Below are positions 1-8,435 of a stretch of DNA of 64,000 nt, one piece after another. Positions within the stretch are counted from its first letter, which is position 1; each line of letters begins with the position of its first letter. A program made the position numbers and the translations under genes. The DNA lies in the NCBI GenBank assembly GCA_030145205.1, contig JAQYVZ010000004.1:1-64000 (forward strand), given 5' to 3'. This DNA is from Desulfuromonadales bacterium. GTDB lineage: Bacteria > Desulfobacterota > Desulfuromonadia > Desulfuromonadales > BM103. The notes beneath the pieces are model-generated. The model was not told where the DNA came from, searched no databases, and saw only the letters and a list, made by a program, of their open reading frames with translations.

Positions 1-228
1 CCTGCAATCTAGGAATGACGAAACCGTCCGGCCAGTCGTGTCAGCATCTTTCTCCGGGCCGAATCACCCGATGCGGAAAATCCCTAGAAACCCTGATTGT
101 CGTGCAGGTGTTCTATCCCCTGGCCGAGTCGGCACGAAAAAAATTGACGGGCCAAGAACGTTTGATTTGCTGCTATAGTTATTAGCAAAGCCAGTTGCTC
201 ATTACCTGTCCACCGGGAGATCATCGGC
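1..228. promoter_or_regulatory. Left-edge intergenic region with candidate extended -10 promoter
   Basis: No convincing gene is visible here. On the plus strand a TGCTATAGT sequence at 171-179 matches an extended -10 element (TGn plus TATAGT) about 50 bases before the lipoprotein start. A TTGACG at 144-149 is too far (24 bases) to be a standard -35, so the promoter call rests on the extended -10 alone. A GGGAG about 10 bases before the ATG at 229 serves as the ribosome binding site. Confidence 0.35.
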
Positions 229-1200
229 ATGAAGCTTGGAATCCTGGCCATACGGTTGCTTGCCCTTGCTTTTCTGTTCTGCCTCGTCGCCTGTGCAGGT
301 CTGCCGCCACGACATAGCGAACTGCATGCACCGGCGTATGTCACGGCAGAGAGCAGCGACAGCTTGTTGAGCCGCTATGCGCCACTGTTCATCCTTGAGG
401 AAGCAGACAAGAGCTATAACCGGATCGGCACGCCTGCCATACGTGCCGTTGAGCATGGCGAAACAGAGGCTTATGTCGATCCCGACCAGCCAGCTCTCTA
501 CGCCATGCAGCGGACATTTCAAAGTGGGGGGCGTGACTACACCAACCTGATCTACCGGGTGCATTTCGAAAAAACCCCCGCCCGTCATCTGACAGCGGGT
601 CGCAATGTCGGCTTGATCATCCTGATCACGCTCGATGAAAATGAGAACCCATTGCTGCTTACCAGCGTCCACACCTGTGGTTGCTACCTCGCCTTTATTC
701 CGACGTCCTACCTTGCCGAAGAAGCCTATCCTGAAAACTGGTCGCTTGTCAGTCAGCAGGCCTATGGCGAACAACTGCCCGGACAAATTTTAATCCCCGA
801 ACGCAAACCGTACCGTTTCACCCTGTCAATTCGTAGTGGCACCCACAGGGTGATGAACCTGAATCTGCAGACCGAGGAGGACATTGCACCGTCGAACTTA
901 CTGAAAGTTAAACTCAGACCGATGGAGGCTTTACGCCAGCTGCCGTTCGGCCAGCAGAGCATCTCATTTTTTGAAACAAACGGACCTCGTAAAGGCTATG
1001 TCAGGGGCAGTCGAAAACCGTATGAACGGCTGTTGATGAGCTGGTGGGCGTTCGATTGGCGGGTTGGGGAAGACAAGGATTTAGGCCCCCGCGAAGAAAC
1101 GGGCGCCACTTTTTACACCAGTCTGAAGTTCTGGGCGCGCGAGGAGTCCGATCTGTGGGACTTTAGCCAATTCCTGCGCTACTGGGGCTGGCGCTTCTAA
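229..1200 (+). CDS. Putative lipoprotein of unknown function
   Basis: Product of 323 residues. The N-terminus has a short basic start, a hydrophobic stretch and a lipobox-like LVAC with Cys at residue 22, so it is probably exported and lipid-anchored. The mature part is not recognised; it contains a Cys-Gly-Cys around residues 149-151 (THTCGCYLAF) and many aromatic residues near the C-terminus (WGWRF). The gene stands alone, convergent with the nuo operon, with 88 bases between its stop and the nuoN stop. The start was chosen for its GGGAG site and the signal peptide. No function is assigned. Confidence 0.75.
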   Translation: MKLGILAIRLLALAFLFCLVACAGLPPRHSELHAPAYVTAESSDSLLSRYAPLFILEEADKSYNRIGTPAIRAVEHGETEAYVDPDQPALYAMQRTFQSGGRDYTNLIYRVHFEKTPARHLTAGRNVGLIILITLDENENPLLLTSVHTCGCYLAFIPTSYLAEEAYPENWSLVSQQAYGEQLPGQILIPERKPYRFTLSIRSGTHRVMNLNLQTEEDIAPSNLLKVKLRPMEALRQLPFGQQSISFFETNGPRKGYVRGSRKPYERLLMSWWAFDWRVGEDKDLGPREETGATFYTSLKFWAREESDLWDFSQFLRYWGWRF

Positions 1201-1288
1201 AGCGAGCCACTCAGGGATTCAAAAATAAACCCGCTTAACCCCTCAAGAAAAACACGCATCGTGACGTGCCCTCTCTGGCAAGGCTTCA

Positions 1289-2704
1289 TTAGGGCAGGAT
1301 GCGGCCAATCAAGTCAAACAACAAGCCAGGGACAACCCCGAAGAGCAACACGCCGGTGACGCAAATCGCCAGGACGGTATGCTCAAGCCCGGTGCCAGAG
1401 TGGCGTTCGGCCACCGCTTCGTTCGGTGTGAACAGTGTCAGAATGACCTTCAGGTAGAAGGCGAACGAGATCAGTGAGGCAAGAATGCCGAGCAGGGCCA
1501 GGCTGAGCAGATCGGCCTGGATGGCGGCATGGAAGATGGCGAATTTGGCCATGAAACCGGCGGTTGGCGGCATGCCGGCCAACGAGAGCAGCAATACAGT
1601 CAGCACACCACCCCGTACCGGGTAGCGGTAGCCGAGACCGCGCCAGTCGGCGAGAGCGCCCGGTTCATCACCGTGATCGGCCAGGCTGGCAATCAGGGCG
1701 AAGCTACCTAGGCTGGCGATGCAGTAAACCACGACATAAAAGACTCCGGCGGTAAGGCCATCGCGGCTCTGGCAGAGCAAGCCGACCAGCAGCGTACCCA
1801 TGTGGACCACCGAGGAGTAGGCGAGCAGGCGTTTGATATGGGTCTGCATCAGGGCGCAGAGCGCGCCGACCAGCATGGTCAGCACGGCCAGGATCCAGAG
1901 CAGTGAAGTCATGTCGCCCCAGCCGCTCGGGCCGCTGGCAAACAGACCGATCAACGCAGCCGCCACTGCACCCTTCGAGCCGGTTGCCAGGAAGCTGACC
2001 ACAGGCGTGGGCGCGCCCTGGTAGACGTCGGGGGTCCAGAGGTGGAAGGGCACCAGCGAGATCTTGAAGCCGATCGCGACCAGCAGCATGCCCCAGCCGA
2101 GTAGGCCCCAGGGCCGCAAAGCACCACCCGTCTGCAGACCGTGCAAGGCTTCGGGAAGATGGAAGCTGCCGCTGCAGGCGTAGAGCAGGCCGATGCCGAA
2201 GGCCATGAAGCCGGTGGCCACCGCGCCCATTACCAGGTATTTCAGCCCGGCTTCTGCAGAGAAGTCACAGTGGCGGTTGATAGCGATCAGGATGTAGAAC
2301 GAGAGCGTGAAGGCTTCCAGGCCGAGGAAAATGCCGACCAGGCTGGTGGCAGATGACAACAGGGCCATGCCGGTAGCGGCAAACAGCACCAGGGAGGTGT
2401 ACTCCCCGGCCGGGATGGTCTGCTCATGAATATAGCGGATCGACAAGGCCAGAACCAGCGCGGCGCTGAGTGCCCAGAAGAGGGTGAAAAAACGCGCGTA
2501 GGGACCGCTCCCGAACATGCCGGCGATCTCCGCGACCGGCGGCTGAATCAGCAAGGCCGCGCCGGCGGCTGCCAGGGCGACGATGATCCCACCAGTAACA
2601 AGCGGGATCACCTGCTTGTGCCAGGCGCCGACCATCAGCAGGGTGGTCGCGCCCAGGGTCAGAATCAGGACAGGTGTCAGGGCAATCAGTTCCATCGCAT
2701 TCAT
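1289..2704 (-). CDS. nuoN: NADH-quinone oxidoreductase subunit N
   Basis: A 471-residue polytopic membrane protein of the Mrp-antiporter-like family, the last gene of the complex I operon. It forms one of three proton-pumping modules in the membrane arm. The family is shown by many hydrophobic helices, the central conserved segment with charged residues (FKISLVPFHLWTPDVYQGAP), and the KRLLAYSSVVHMG segment typical of NuoN/NuoM/NuoL. Length is normal for NuoN. The ATG at 2704 overlaps the nuoM stop in an ATGA, implying translational coupling. No clear terminator follows in the 88 bases before the convergent lipoprotein gene. Confidence 0.97.
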   Translation of the reverse strand: MNAMELIALTPVLILTLGATTLLMVGAWHKQVIPLVTGGIIVALAAAGAALLIQPPVAEIAGMFGSGPYARFFTLFWALSAALVLALSIRYIHEQTIPAGEYTSLVLFAATGMALLSSATSLVGIFLGLEAFTLSFYILIAINRHCDFSAEAGLKYLVMGAVATGFMAFGIGLLYACSGSFHLPEALHGLQTGGALRPWGLLGWGMLLVAIGFKISLVPFHLWTPDVYQGAPTPVVSFLATGSKGAVAAALIGLFASGPSGWGDMTSLLWILAVLTMLVGALCALMQTHIKRLLAYSSVVHMGTLLVGLLCQSRDGLTAGVFYVVVYCIASLGSFALIASLADHGDEPGALADWRGLGYRYPVRGGVLTVLLLSLAGMPPTAGFMAKFAIFHAAIQADLLSLALLGILASLISFAFYLKVILTLFTPNEAVAERHSGTGLEHTVLAICVTGVLLFGVVPGLLFDLIGRILP

Positions 2705-4188
2705 GGCAGACCTCCCAGCAAGAGCTGCACCGGTTCATGCAGCGGCGTCAGGAAGGGTGCCGGATAAAGTCCCAGCCAGATGACCAGAATCGCCAGCGGC
2801 GCTAGAATCAGCCATTCCCGTGGCGTCAAGTCATGCAGCAGTCGTGCACCGCAGTCCGGTCCCCAGATCACTTTCTGAACCAGACGCAGGATATAGGCCG
2901 CGGCGAAGACCACCGCGACCATGGCCAAGCTTGCCCAGACCGGGTGGGTCTGGAAGGTTCCGATCAACACCAGAATCTCGCCGGCAAAGTTGGCCAGGCC
3001 GGGCAGGCCGAGTGATGAAAGTGCGAACAACAGGAACAGGGCCGACAGGTTGGGCGCCTGGCCCCAGAGACCACTCAATTCACCAAGCTGGCAGGTGCCG
3101 GTGCGCTGACGGATCATCGCCACCAGCAGGAACAGGGCGCCGGTGGCCACCGCGTTGGTCAGCATCAGCAGGATACTGCCTTCCAAGGCAGTGACCTGCC
3201 AGGCCGCCAGGCCGAGCAGAATCAGACCGACGTGAGAAATCGACGAGTAAGCGAACAGACGTTTGATGTCCTGTTGCCGATATGCGCCCCAGGCCGCGTG
3301 GAATAGACTGACCAAGGCCAACACTCCCAGCAGCGGTAGCACCTGGTGGGTCGCCGCCGGGAAGAGCGGGAAGGCGATGCGGATCATCCCGAAGATGCCG
3401 GTTTTGATCAGCAGGCCGGTCAGGTCGACGACGCCCGATTCCGGGGATTCCGCGTGGGCGTCGGGCAGCCAGGTGTGGAAGGGCACCAGCGGTGTCTTGA
3501 TCGCAAAGGCGAGCATGAAGCCGGCGAACAGCCACAGCTCCTGAGTCAGCGAAAGCTCGGTATTTACCAGCTCGGTCAACAGGAAGGTGTAGTTGCCGGT
3601 CTGGTCGCCATGCAGCAGGTAGAGGCTGATCAGGGCAATCAGCATCGCCAGGCTGCCGGCCAGAGCGTAGAGGAAGAACTTGATCGCCGCCTGCCGTCTC
3701 TGCTCGCCGCCCCACAGGCCGATCATGATGAACAGCGGGATCAGCATGATCTCCCAGAAGAGATAGAAGAGGACCAGGTCGACCGCCAGGAAAATCCCTA
3801 GCAGGCCGGTTTCCAGCAACAGCAGCAAGCCGAGAAACTGCGGCGCATAGCGCCGGACCGGCCAGGCGGCGAGGGCGGCAATCACCAGCAGGAAACTGGT
3901 CAGCAGCACCATCACCAGCGAGATGCCGTCCATGCCGAGGCTGTAGCGGATGCCGTAGCGGGTGATCCAGGCGGCATCTTCCTGCAGCAGCCAGCCGCCA
4001 CCGCCGTTGCTGTACACGACAAACAGGCCGACTGCAATGGCAAATACCAGTCCGGTCGTCACCAGGGCCAGACCGTGGCTAGTTCGTTCTTCCGGGTCGG
4101 CCAGCATGCAGAGGATGGCGCCAACCAGTGGCAGCGCCAGCAGCAGAGTCAGCCAGGGCATCTGGGAAAAGAGCGCTGTCAGAGTCAT
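2701..4188 (-). CDS. nuoM: NADH-quinone oxidoreductase subunit M
   Basis: A 495-residue antiporter-like membrane subunit of complex I. Recognisable segments are KTPLVPFHTWLPDAHAESP (the conserved Lys-containing broken-helix region) and DIKRLFAYSSISHVG. The reading frame is open further upstream, but the start at 4188 is preferred: its ATG overlaps the nuoL stop in an ATGA, as at most junctions in this operon, and the encoded N-terminus (MTLTALFSQMPWLTLLLALP) looks like the first membrane helix. Length is normal for NuoM. Confidence 0.97.
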   Translation of the reverse strand: MTLTALFSQMPWLTLLLALPLVGAILCMLADPEERTSHGLALVTTGLVFAIAVGLFVVYSNGGGGWLLQEDAAWITRYGIRYSLGMDGISLVMVLLTSFLLVIAALAAWPVRRYAPQFLGLLLLLETGLLGIFLAVDLVLFYLFWEIMLIPLFIMIGLWGGEQRRQAAIKFFLYALAGSLAMLIALISLYLLHGDQTGNYTFLLTELVNTELSLTQELWLFAGFMLAFAIKTPLVPFHTWLPDAHAESPESGVVDLTGLLIKTGIFGMIRIAFPLFPAATHQVLPLLGVLALVSLFHAAWGAYRQQDIKRLFAYSSISHVGLILLGLAAWQVTALEGSILLMLTNAVATGALFLLVAMIRQRTGTCQLGELSGLWGQAPNLSALFLLFALSSLGLPGLANFAGEILVLIGTFQTHPVWASLAMVAVVFAAAYILRLVQKVIWGPDCGARLLHDLTPREWLILAPLAILVIWLGLYPAPFLTPLHEPVQLLLGGLP

Positions 4189-6071
4189 CAGTGCCCCCCT
4201 CCTCGACCGATCAGCGCCATCAGGACCCAACCGAGAATCAGCAGGAAGCCCCAGGCAAAAGCGGACAGGTAACTGGAGAGTCGACCGGTGGTCATGCGGC
4301 GCAGCAGGTTGCCGCTGCTTTCCGCCTGACGGGCCAGACCGCGCAAGGTGCCGTCGAACAGGGTTCGGTCACAGCCGAGCCAGCAGAAGCCGGCAATGGC
4401 GTGGAACGGACGTAAAATCATCAGGTCGACCAGCTGGTCCGCGCGCCAGCCCTCAAGCAGGAAACGGGTGAGCGCGTTATCGCGTTCGCCCTGGAATTTC
4501 CGGTAGCGCCAATGGGCGGCTGCCCAGCCGATCACCACCAGAGCGATGGCTAGGCCGATCAGCTGCCACTCCAGATCGTGGCTGGCAGTAACGTGACGTC
4601 CGGCCAGGTCTCCAAACCAGTGATGCAGCCATTCGCCGCCGCCGGCCAAAGCCGGCAGGTTTAGCAGTCCACCGGCCAGACCGAGCAGAGCCAGCGGCCA
4701 GAGGGGCCAGCGCATCAACAACGGAATTGCATGAGGGTGCGCGTTGCTGCGGGGCTCGCCGGCAAACACCAGGTAGACCAGCCGGAAGGTATAGAAGGCG
4801 GTCAACAGGGCCGTGATCACACCGATTAGCCAGAAGATCCGGTAGAGCGGGTCAGCATGGGTAAACAGGGCCAGCAGGACACCGTCTTTCGAGAAGAAGC
4901 CACCGGTCATGGGGACGCCAGCCAGACAGATGGCCCCGGCGAGAAACACCCAGAACAGTTCCGGTGGACTGCGGCGGGCTAGGCCCCCCATCTTGAAGAT
5001 ATCGTTTTCATCGCCGGCCAAATGAATGACGCAGCCGGCGGCCATGAACAGCAGAGCCTTGAAGAAGGCGTGGGTCAGCAGGTGGAACATCGCCCCGCTG
5101 ACTGTACCGGCGCCGACGGCCATGAACATGTAGCCGACCTGACTCATGGTCGAGTAGGCGAGCACCCGCTTGATCTCGCGCTGCGCCAGGGCGCAGGTGG
5201 CGGCGTACAAAGCGGTCAGGGCGCCGATGGCGGTGATGGCAGTCATGCCGACCGCTGACAGGGAAACCAGTGGGAACATCCGGCAGAGCAGGTAGACGCC
5301 AGCAGTGACCATGGTGGCCGCGTGGATCAGAGCGGAAACCGGCGTCGGCCCGGCCATGGCATCCGCCAGCCAGGTCATCAGCGGCAGCTGTGCCGACTTG
5401 CCGCAGGCGCCGAACAGTAGCAGCAGGGTCAGAACGATGACCACGCCGGGTGAGATGGATGCCGCCTGGGCGTTGATTTCCGTAATTGACAGGGTGCCGG
5501 TGAGGGCGAACAGCCAGAGCAGGGCAATGCCGAAAAAGACGTCACCGACCCGAGTTACCAGGAACGCCTTGGTGCCGGCCCGGGCGTTGTCCGTCTGACT
5601 GTACCAGAAACCGATCAGGCCGTAGGAGCACAGGCCCACGCCTTCCCAGCCGAGGAACAGTACCAGCAGGTTGTCGGCCAGCACGATCGCCAGCATGGCG
5701 AACACGAACAGGTTGAGTAGCCCGAAGAAGCGGGCGTAGTCCCGATCGTTGTGCATGTAGCCGATCGCGTAGAGATGGATCAGGGTCGCTACGCCGGTGA
5801 CCATCAGGGTCATGGGCGCGGCAAGCTTATCAAAATTCAGTGCAAAGGCAACGTTCAGGTCGCCACTCGACAGCCAGGTGCCGAGCACGGCCCGGGTGCC
5901 TTCGCCGGTCGAATAATCCCAGAACAACAGGGTCAACAGGGCGGATGTCGCCACCCCGGCAACCGCTGTGGTTTCGGCAAACAGGCGCGGCAGGCGTGTG
6001 CCGAACAACATGTTGATCACGGCGCAGACCAGCGGCAGCAGGGGTATGAGAAACAGCAGGGTTTCGCTCAT
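4188..6071 (-). CDS. nuoL: NADH-quinone oxidoreductase subunit L
   Basis: A 627-residue subunit at the distal end of the complex I membrane arm; the largest antiporter-like module. It shows the NuoL signatures FLGWEGVGLCSYGLIGFW, the SAQLPLMTWLADAMAGPTPVSAL segment, and REIKRVLAYSTMSQVG. The C-terminal third contains the region expected to form the long lateral helix and final membrane anchor. Overlaps nuoK upstream and nuoM downstream by ATGA. Full length for the family; nothing unusual seen. Confidence 0.97.
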   Translation of the reverse strand: MSETLLFLIPLLPLVCAVINMLFGTRLPRLFAETTAVAGVATSALLTLLFWDYSTGEGTRAVLGTWLSSGDLNVAFALNFDKLAAPMTLMVTGVATLIHLYAIGYMHNDRDYARFFGLLNLFVFAMLAIVLADNLLVLFLGWEGVGLCSYGLIGFWYSQTDNARAGTKAFLVTRVGDVFFGIALLWLFALTGTLSITEINAQAASISPGVVIVLTLLLLFGACGKSAQLPLMTWLADAMAGPTPVSALIHAATMVTAGVYLLCRMFPLVSLSAVGMTAITAIGALTALYAATCALAQREIKRVLAYSTMSQVGYMFMAVGAGTVSGAMFHLLTHAFFKALLFMAAGCVIHLAGDENDIFKMGGLARRSPPELFWVFLAGAICLAGVPMTGGFFSKDGVLLALFTHADPLYRIFWLIGVITALLTAFYTFRLVYLVFAGEPRSNAHPHAIPLLMRWPLWPLALLGLAGGLLNLPALAGGGEWLHHWFGDLAGRHVTASHDLEWQLIGLAIALVVIGWAAAHWRYRKFQGERDNALTRFLLEGWRADQLVDLMILRPFHAIAGFCWLGCDRTLFDGTLRGLARQAESSGNLLRRMTTGRLSSYLSAFAWGFLLILGWVLMALIGRGGGH

Positions 6072-6373
6072 CCGTGCATCCTGTTGAAATCATCAGCGAC
6101 CGCCGAACCCTGGCGGTGGCGTAAGTAGAAAACCATGGCCAGAGCGACCGCAACTTCCGACGCGGTGACGGCCATCAGCAAGACCACAAACAATTGACCA
6201 TCCACCTGCTGCCAGTGAGCCGAAGCTCCGACCAGCACCAGTGCGGCGGCATTCAACATAATCTCGACGCCGATCAGGATCATGATCAGCTGACGGCGGA
6301 CCACCGTACAGGTCAGGCCGAGGACGAAGAGGATGACGGCGATAGCCAGGACATGTCCGAAGGGCACGATCAT
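6068..6373 (-). CDS. nuoK: NADH-quinone oxidoreductase subunit K
   Basis: A 101-residue three-helix membrane subunit. The conserved Glu-containing segment is present (LIGVEIMLNAAALVLV, helix 2, and ASEVAVALAMVF, helix 3); these glutamates lie on the proton path in characterised complex I. Length is exactly typical. It overlaps nuoJ and nuoL by ATGA junctions on either side. Confidence 0.96.
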   Translation of the reverse strand: MIVPFGHVLAIAVILFVLGLTCTVVRRQLIMILIGVEIMLNAAALVLVGASAHWQQVDGQLFVVLLMAVTASEVAVALAMVFYLRHRQGSAVADDFNRMHG

Positions 6374-6888
6374 GACGTCTCCTCCTTGTCCTGCTCACGC
6401 GGCTGGTAGCGGCCGAGGTAATAGGCGCCGACCGCGGCAAACAGCAGCTGAAACGAGACCACCTCGACGGCCAGGCCGAAGCGTCCGAACAGGGCTTCAC
6501 CGAAAGCGCGTGGTCCGACGAAATGCGCCGGGTTGCCGCTGGCAGCAGACGGGTCCTGGAAAATAATCAACAGGCTGCAGAAGATTACGGCCGCCGCCAA
6601 CATCAAGCCGGGCACCCAGCGTTTCCAGCCGGGACCCTGCGGTTGTTCGCGCGGCGCTAGTTCGAGCACCATGATAATGAACAGGAACAGGACCATGATG
6701 GCGCCGACATAGACAATCACCTCCCAGGCCGCGATCAGTGGGGCGCCCAGCAGGTAGAACATCAGCGCCAGTGCGAAGAAGCCCTTGACCAGGTAAATCA
6801 CCGCGTGCACCGGGTTGCGGCAGGTCACGCAGAGCAGGGTCGCTGCCAGCAGAACGAACGCGAGTATGTAGAAGAGTATCGAAGCCAT
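6370..6888 (-). CDS. nuoJ: NADH-quinone oxidoreductase subunit J
   Basis: A 172-residue membrane subunit of complex I. The hallmark segment AWEVIVYVGAIMVLFLFIIMVLEL, containing the pi-bulge helix TM3, is present. The frame stays open 42 codons upstream of the chosen start, but that extension is hydrophilic and overlaps nuoI; the ATG at 6888 begins the first membrane helix (MASILFYILAFVLLAA) and leaves a 19-base spacer after nuoI. The C-terminal tail after the last helix is short and polar (RYQPREQDKEETS). Confidence 0.95.
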   Translation of the reverse strand: MASILFYILAFVLLAATLLCVTCRNPVHAVIYLVKGFFALALMFYLLGAPLIAAWEVIVYVGAIMVLFLFIIMVLELAPREQPQGPGWKRWVPGLMLAAAVIFCSLLIIFQDPSAASGNPAHFVGPRAFGEALFGRFGLAVEVVSFQLLFAAVGAYYLGRYQPREQDKEETS

Positions 6889-6907
6889 AAAGTCCAAGCC
6901 GCTTAAA

Positions 6908-7438
6908 TCAAGGCACCAGCGCCTTCGGGTCGACCGGTGGTGTTTCGTCAGCATTGCCGCCACGTGGGTTGACCACGCCAATGCCCGAGTGGCGGTAGAA
7001 ATTGTATTCCTCATCTTTGCCGCAGCCGTCGATCAGCAGATCCTGCTTTTCGTGGAGCAGATTCAAGGGGTCGCGGTCGCAAATTTCGTAATCGGGCGTC
7101 ATCTGGATCGCCATAGTCGGGCAGGCCTCGGCGCAGAAGCCGCAGAAAATGCAGCGCGTAAAGTTGATGCGGAACCAGGCTGCGTAACGCCGACCATCTT
7201 CCGTCTCGGCAGCCTGCATGGAGATGCAGTCGACCGGGCAGGCGGCGCTGCACAAGTGACAGGCGACGCAACGCTCGTTGCCGTCCGGATCGCGGGTGAG
7301 CACGATCCGCGCCCGGTAGCGGGGCGGCGGCGTGCGCTTCTCTTCCGGATACTGGATGGTGGCCGGCTTCTTGAACAGGTAGCCGAGCGTCACCCAGAAC
7401 GGTTGCAGAGTCCCTTTGATGTCACGCCATAAACCCAT
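6908..7438 (-). CDS. nuoI: NADH-quinone oxidoreductase subunit I (two [4Fe-4S] clusters)
   Basis: A 176-residue ferredoxin-like subunit carrying clusters N6a and N6b that pass electrons towards N2. The two CxxCxxCxxxCP motifs are visible: C57, C60, C63, C67 and C96, C99, C102, C106. The N-terminal amphipathic segment (LQPFWVTLGYLFKKPATIQYPEE) is the usual membrane-contact region. Located between nuoH, 4 bases upstream, and nuoJ. Complete and typical. Confidence 0.97.
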   Translation of the reverse strand: MGLWRDIKGTLQPFWVTLGYLFKKPATIQYPEEKRTPPPRYRARIVLTRDPDGNERCVACHLCSAACPVDCISMQAAETEDGRRYAAWFRINFTRCIFCGFCAEACPTMAIQMTPDYEICDRDPLNLLHEKQDLLIDGCGKDEEYNFYRHSGIGVVNPRGGNADETPPVDPKALVP

Positions 7439-7442
7439 CGTC

Positions 7443-8435
7443 TTATCCTATCGCCAGCAGGACCGCCGCCGTAACCAACAGGTTCAGCAGGGCCAGCGGG
7501 ATCAAGACTTTCCAACCGAGATGCAGCAGCTGGTCGTAGCGCAGGCGCGGCATGGTGCCGCGCGCCCAGATGAAGCAGAAGGCGACGAACAGAACTTTGA
7601 TGGCAAACCAGACGATCGGCGGCAGCAAGGGGCCGTGCCAGCCACCGAGGAAAAGCACGGTCAGCATCGAGCCGATGATCACCAGGTTAATGTATTCGCC
7701 GACAAAGAACAGACCGAAGCGCATACCGGAGTATTCCGTGTGGAAGCCACCGACGATCTCGTTCTCTGCTTCCGGCATGTCAAACGGGGTCCGTTTCGAC
7801 TCGGCGGCAATGCTGACCAGGAAAATCAGGAAGGCCACCGGGTGCTTCAGCAGGTTCGGCCAGTCGGCTTGTGACATAACGACATCAGTCAGCGAGAACG
7901 ATTTGGCGCTCAAGACCACCGGGATCAGGGCCAGACCCATTGCCAGTTCGTAGGAAAGGAGCTGGCCGATGCTGCGCATGGCGCCGAGCAGAGAATACTT
8001 GGAGTTTGAAGCCCAGCCGCCGATTACCACGCCGTACACGCCGAGCGAGGAGATGCCGAGGAAATAAAGTAGACCGATGTTCAGATCGCAGACCACCATC
8101 GGCAGTTCGCGCCCGAAGATGGTCAGGGGCGGCGCAAAGGGGACCACGACGAAGCTGAGCAGGGCGGTCAGGGCGGTCAGGCCGGGGGCGAACAGAAACA
8201 GCCACTTGTCGGCCTGGTCCGGCATAAAGTCTTCTTTAGTGATCAGCTTGATGACGTCGGCCATCGGCTGGATCAGGCCGAAGGGCCCAAGCCGGTTCGG
8301 TCCGTGGCGCAACTGCATGCGGCCGAGGATCTTCCGTTCGGCCAGGACCAGGTAGGCGGCCATGCCGAGGATGACACCGAAAATCAGGCCGAGCTTAACC
8401 AGAATGAGCGCCAGGCTGAGCAGGAGGTCACTCAT
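7443..8435 (-). CDS. nuoH: NADH-quinone oxidoreductase subunit H
   Basis: A 330-residue membrane subunit that forms the quinone-binding chamber at the junction of the two arms. Clear family blocks are ERKILGRMQLRHGPNRLGPFG near the N-terminus, the acidic loop ESKRTPFDMPEAENEIVGGFHTEYSG, and the C-terminal WARGTMPRLRYDQLLHLGWK. Start overlaps the nuoG stop (ATGA at 8432-8435). Full length; nothing unusual. Confidence 0.97.
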   Translation of the reverse strand: MSDLLLSLALILVKLGLIFGVILGMAAYLVLAERKILGRMQLRHGPNRLGPFGLIQPMADVIKLITKEDFMPDQADKWLFLFAPGLTALTALLSFVVVPFAPPLTIFGRELPMVVCDLNIGLLYFLGISSLGVYGVVIGGWASNSKYSLLGAMRSIGQLLSYELAMGLALIPVVLSAKSFSLTDVVMSQADWPNLLKHPVAFLIFLVSIAAESKRTPFDMPEAENEIVGGFHTEYSGMRFGLFFVGEYINLVIIGSMLTVLFLGGWHGPLLPPIVWFAIKVLFVAFCFIWARGTMPRLRYDQLLHLGWKVLIPLALLNLLVTAAVLLAIG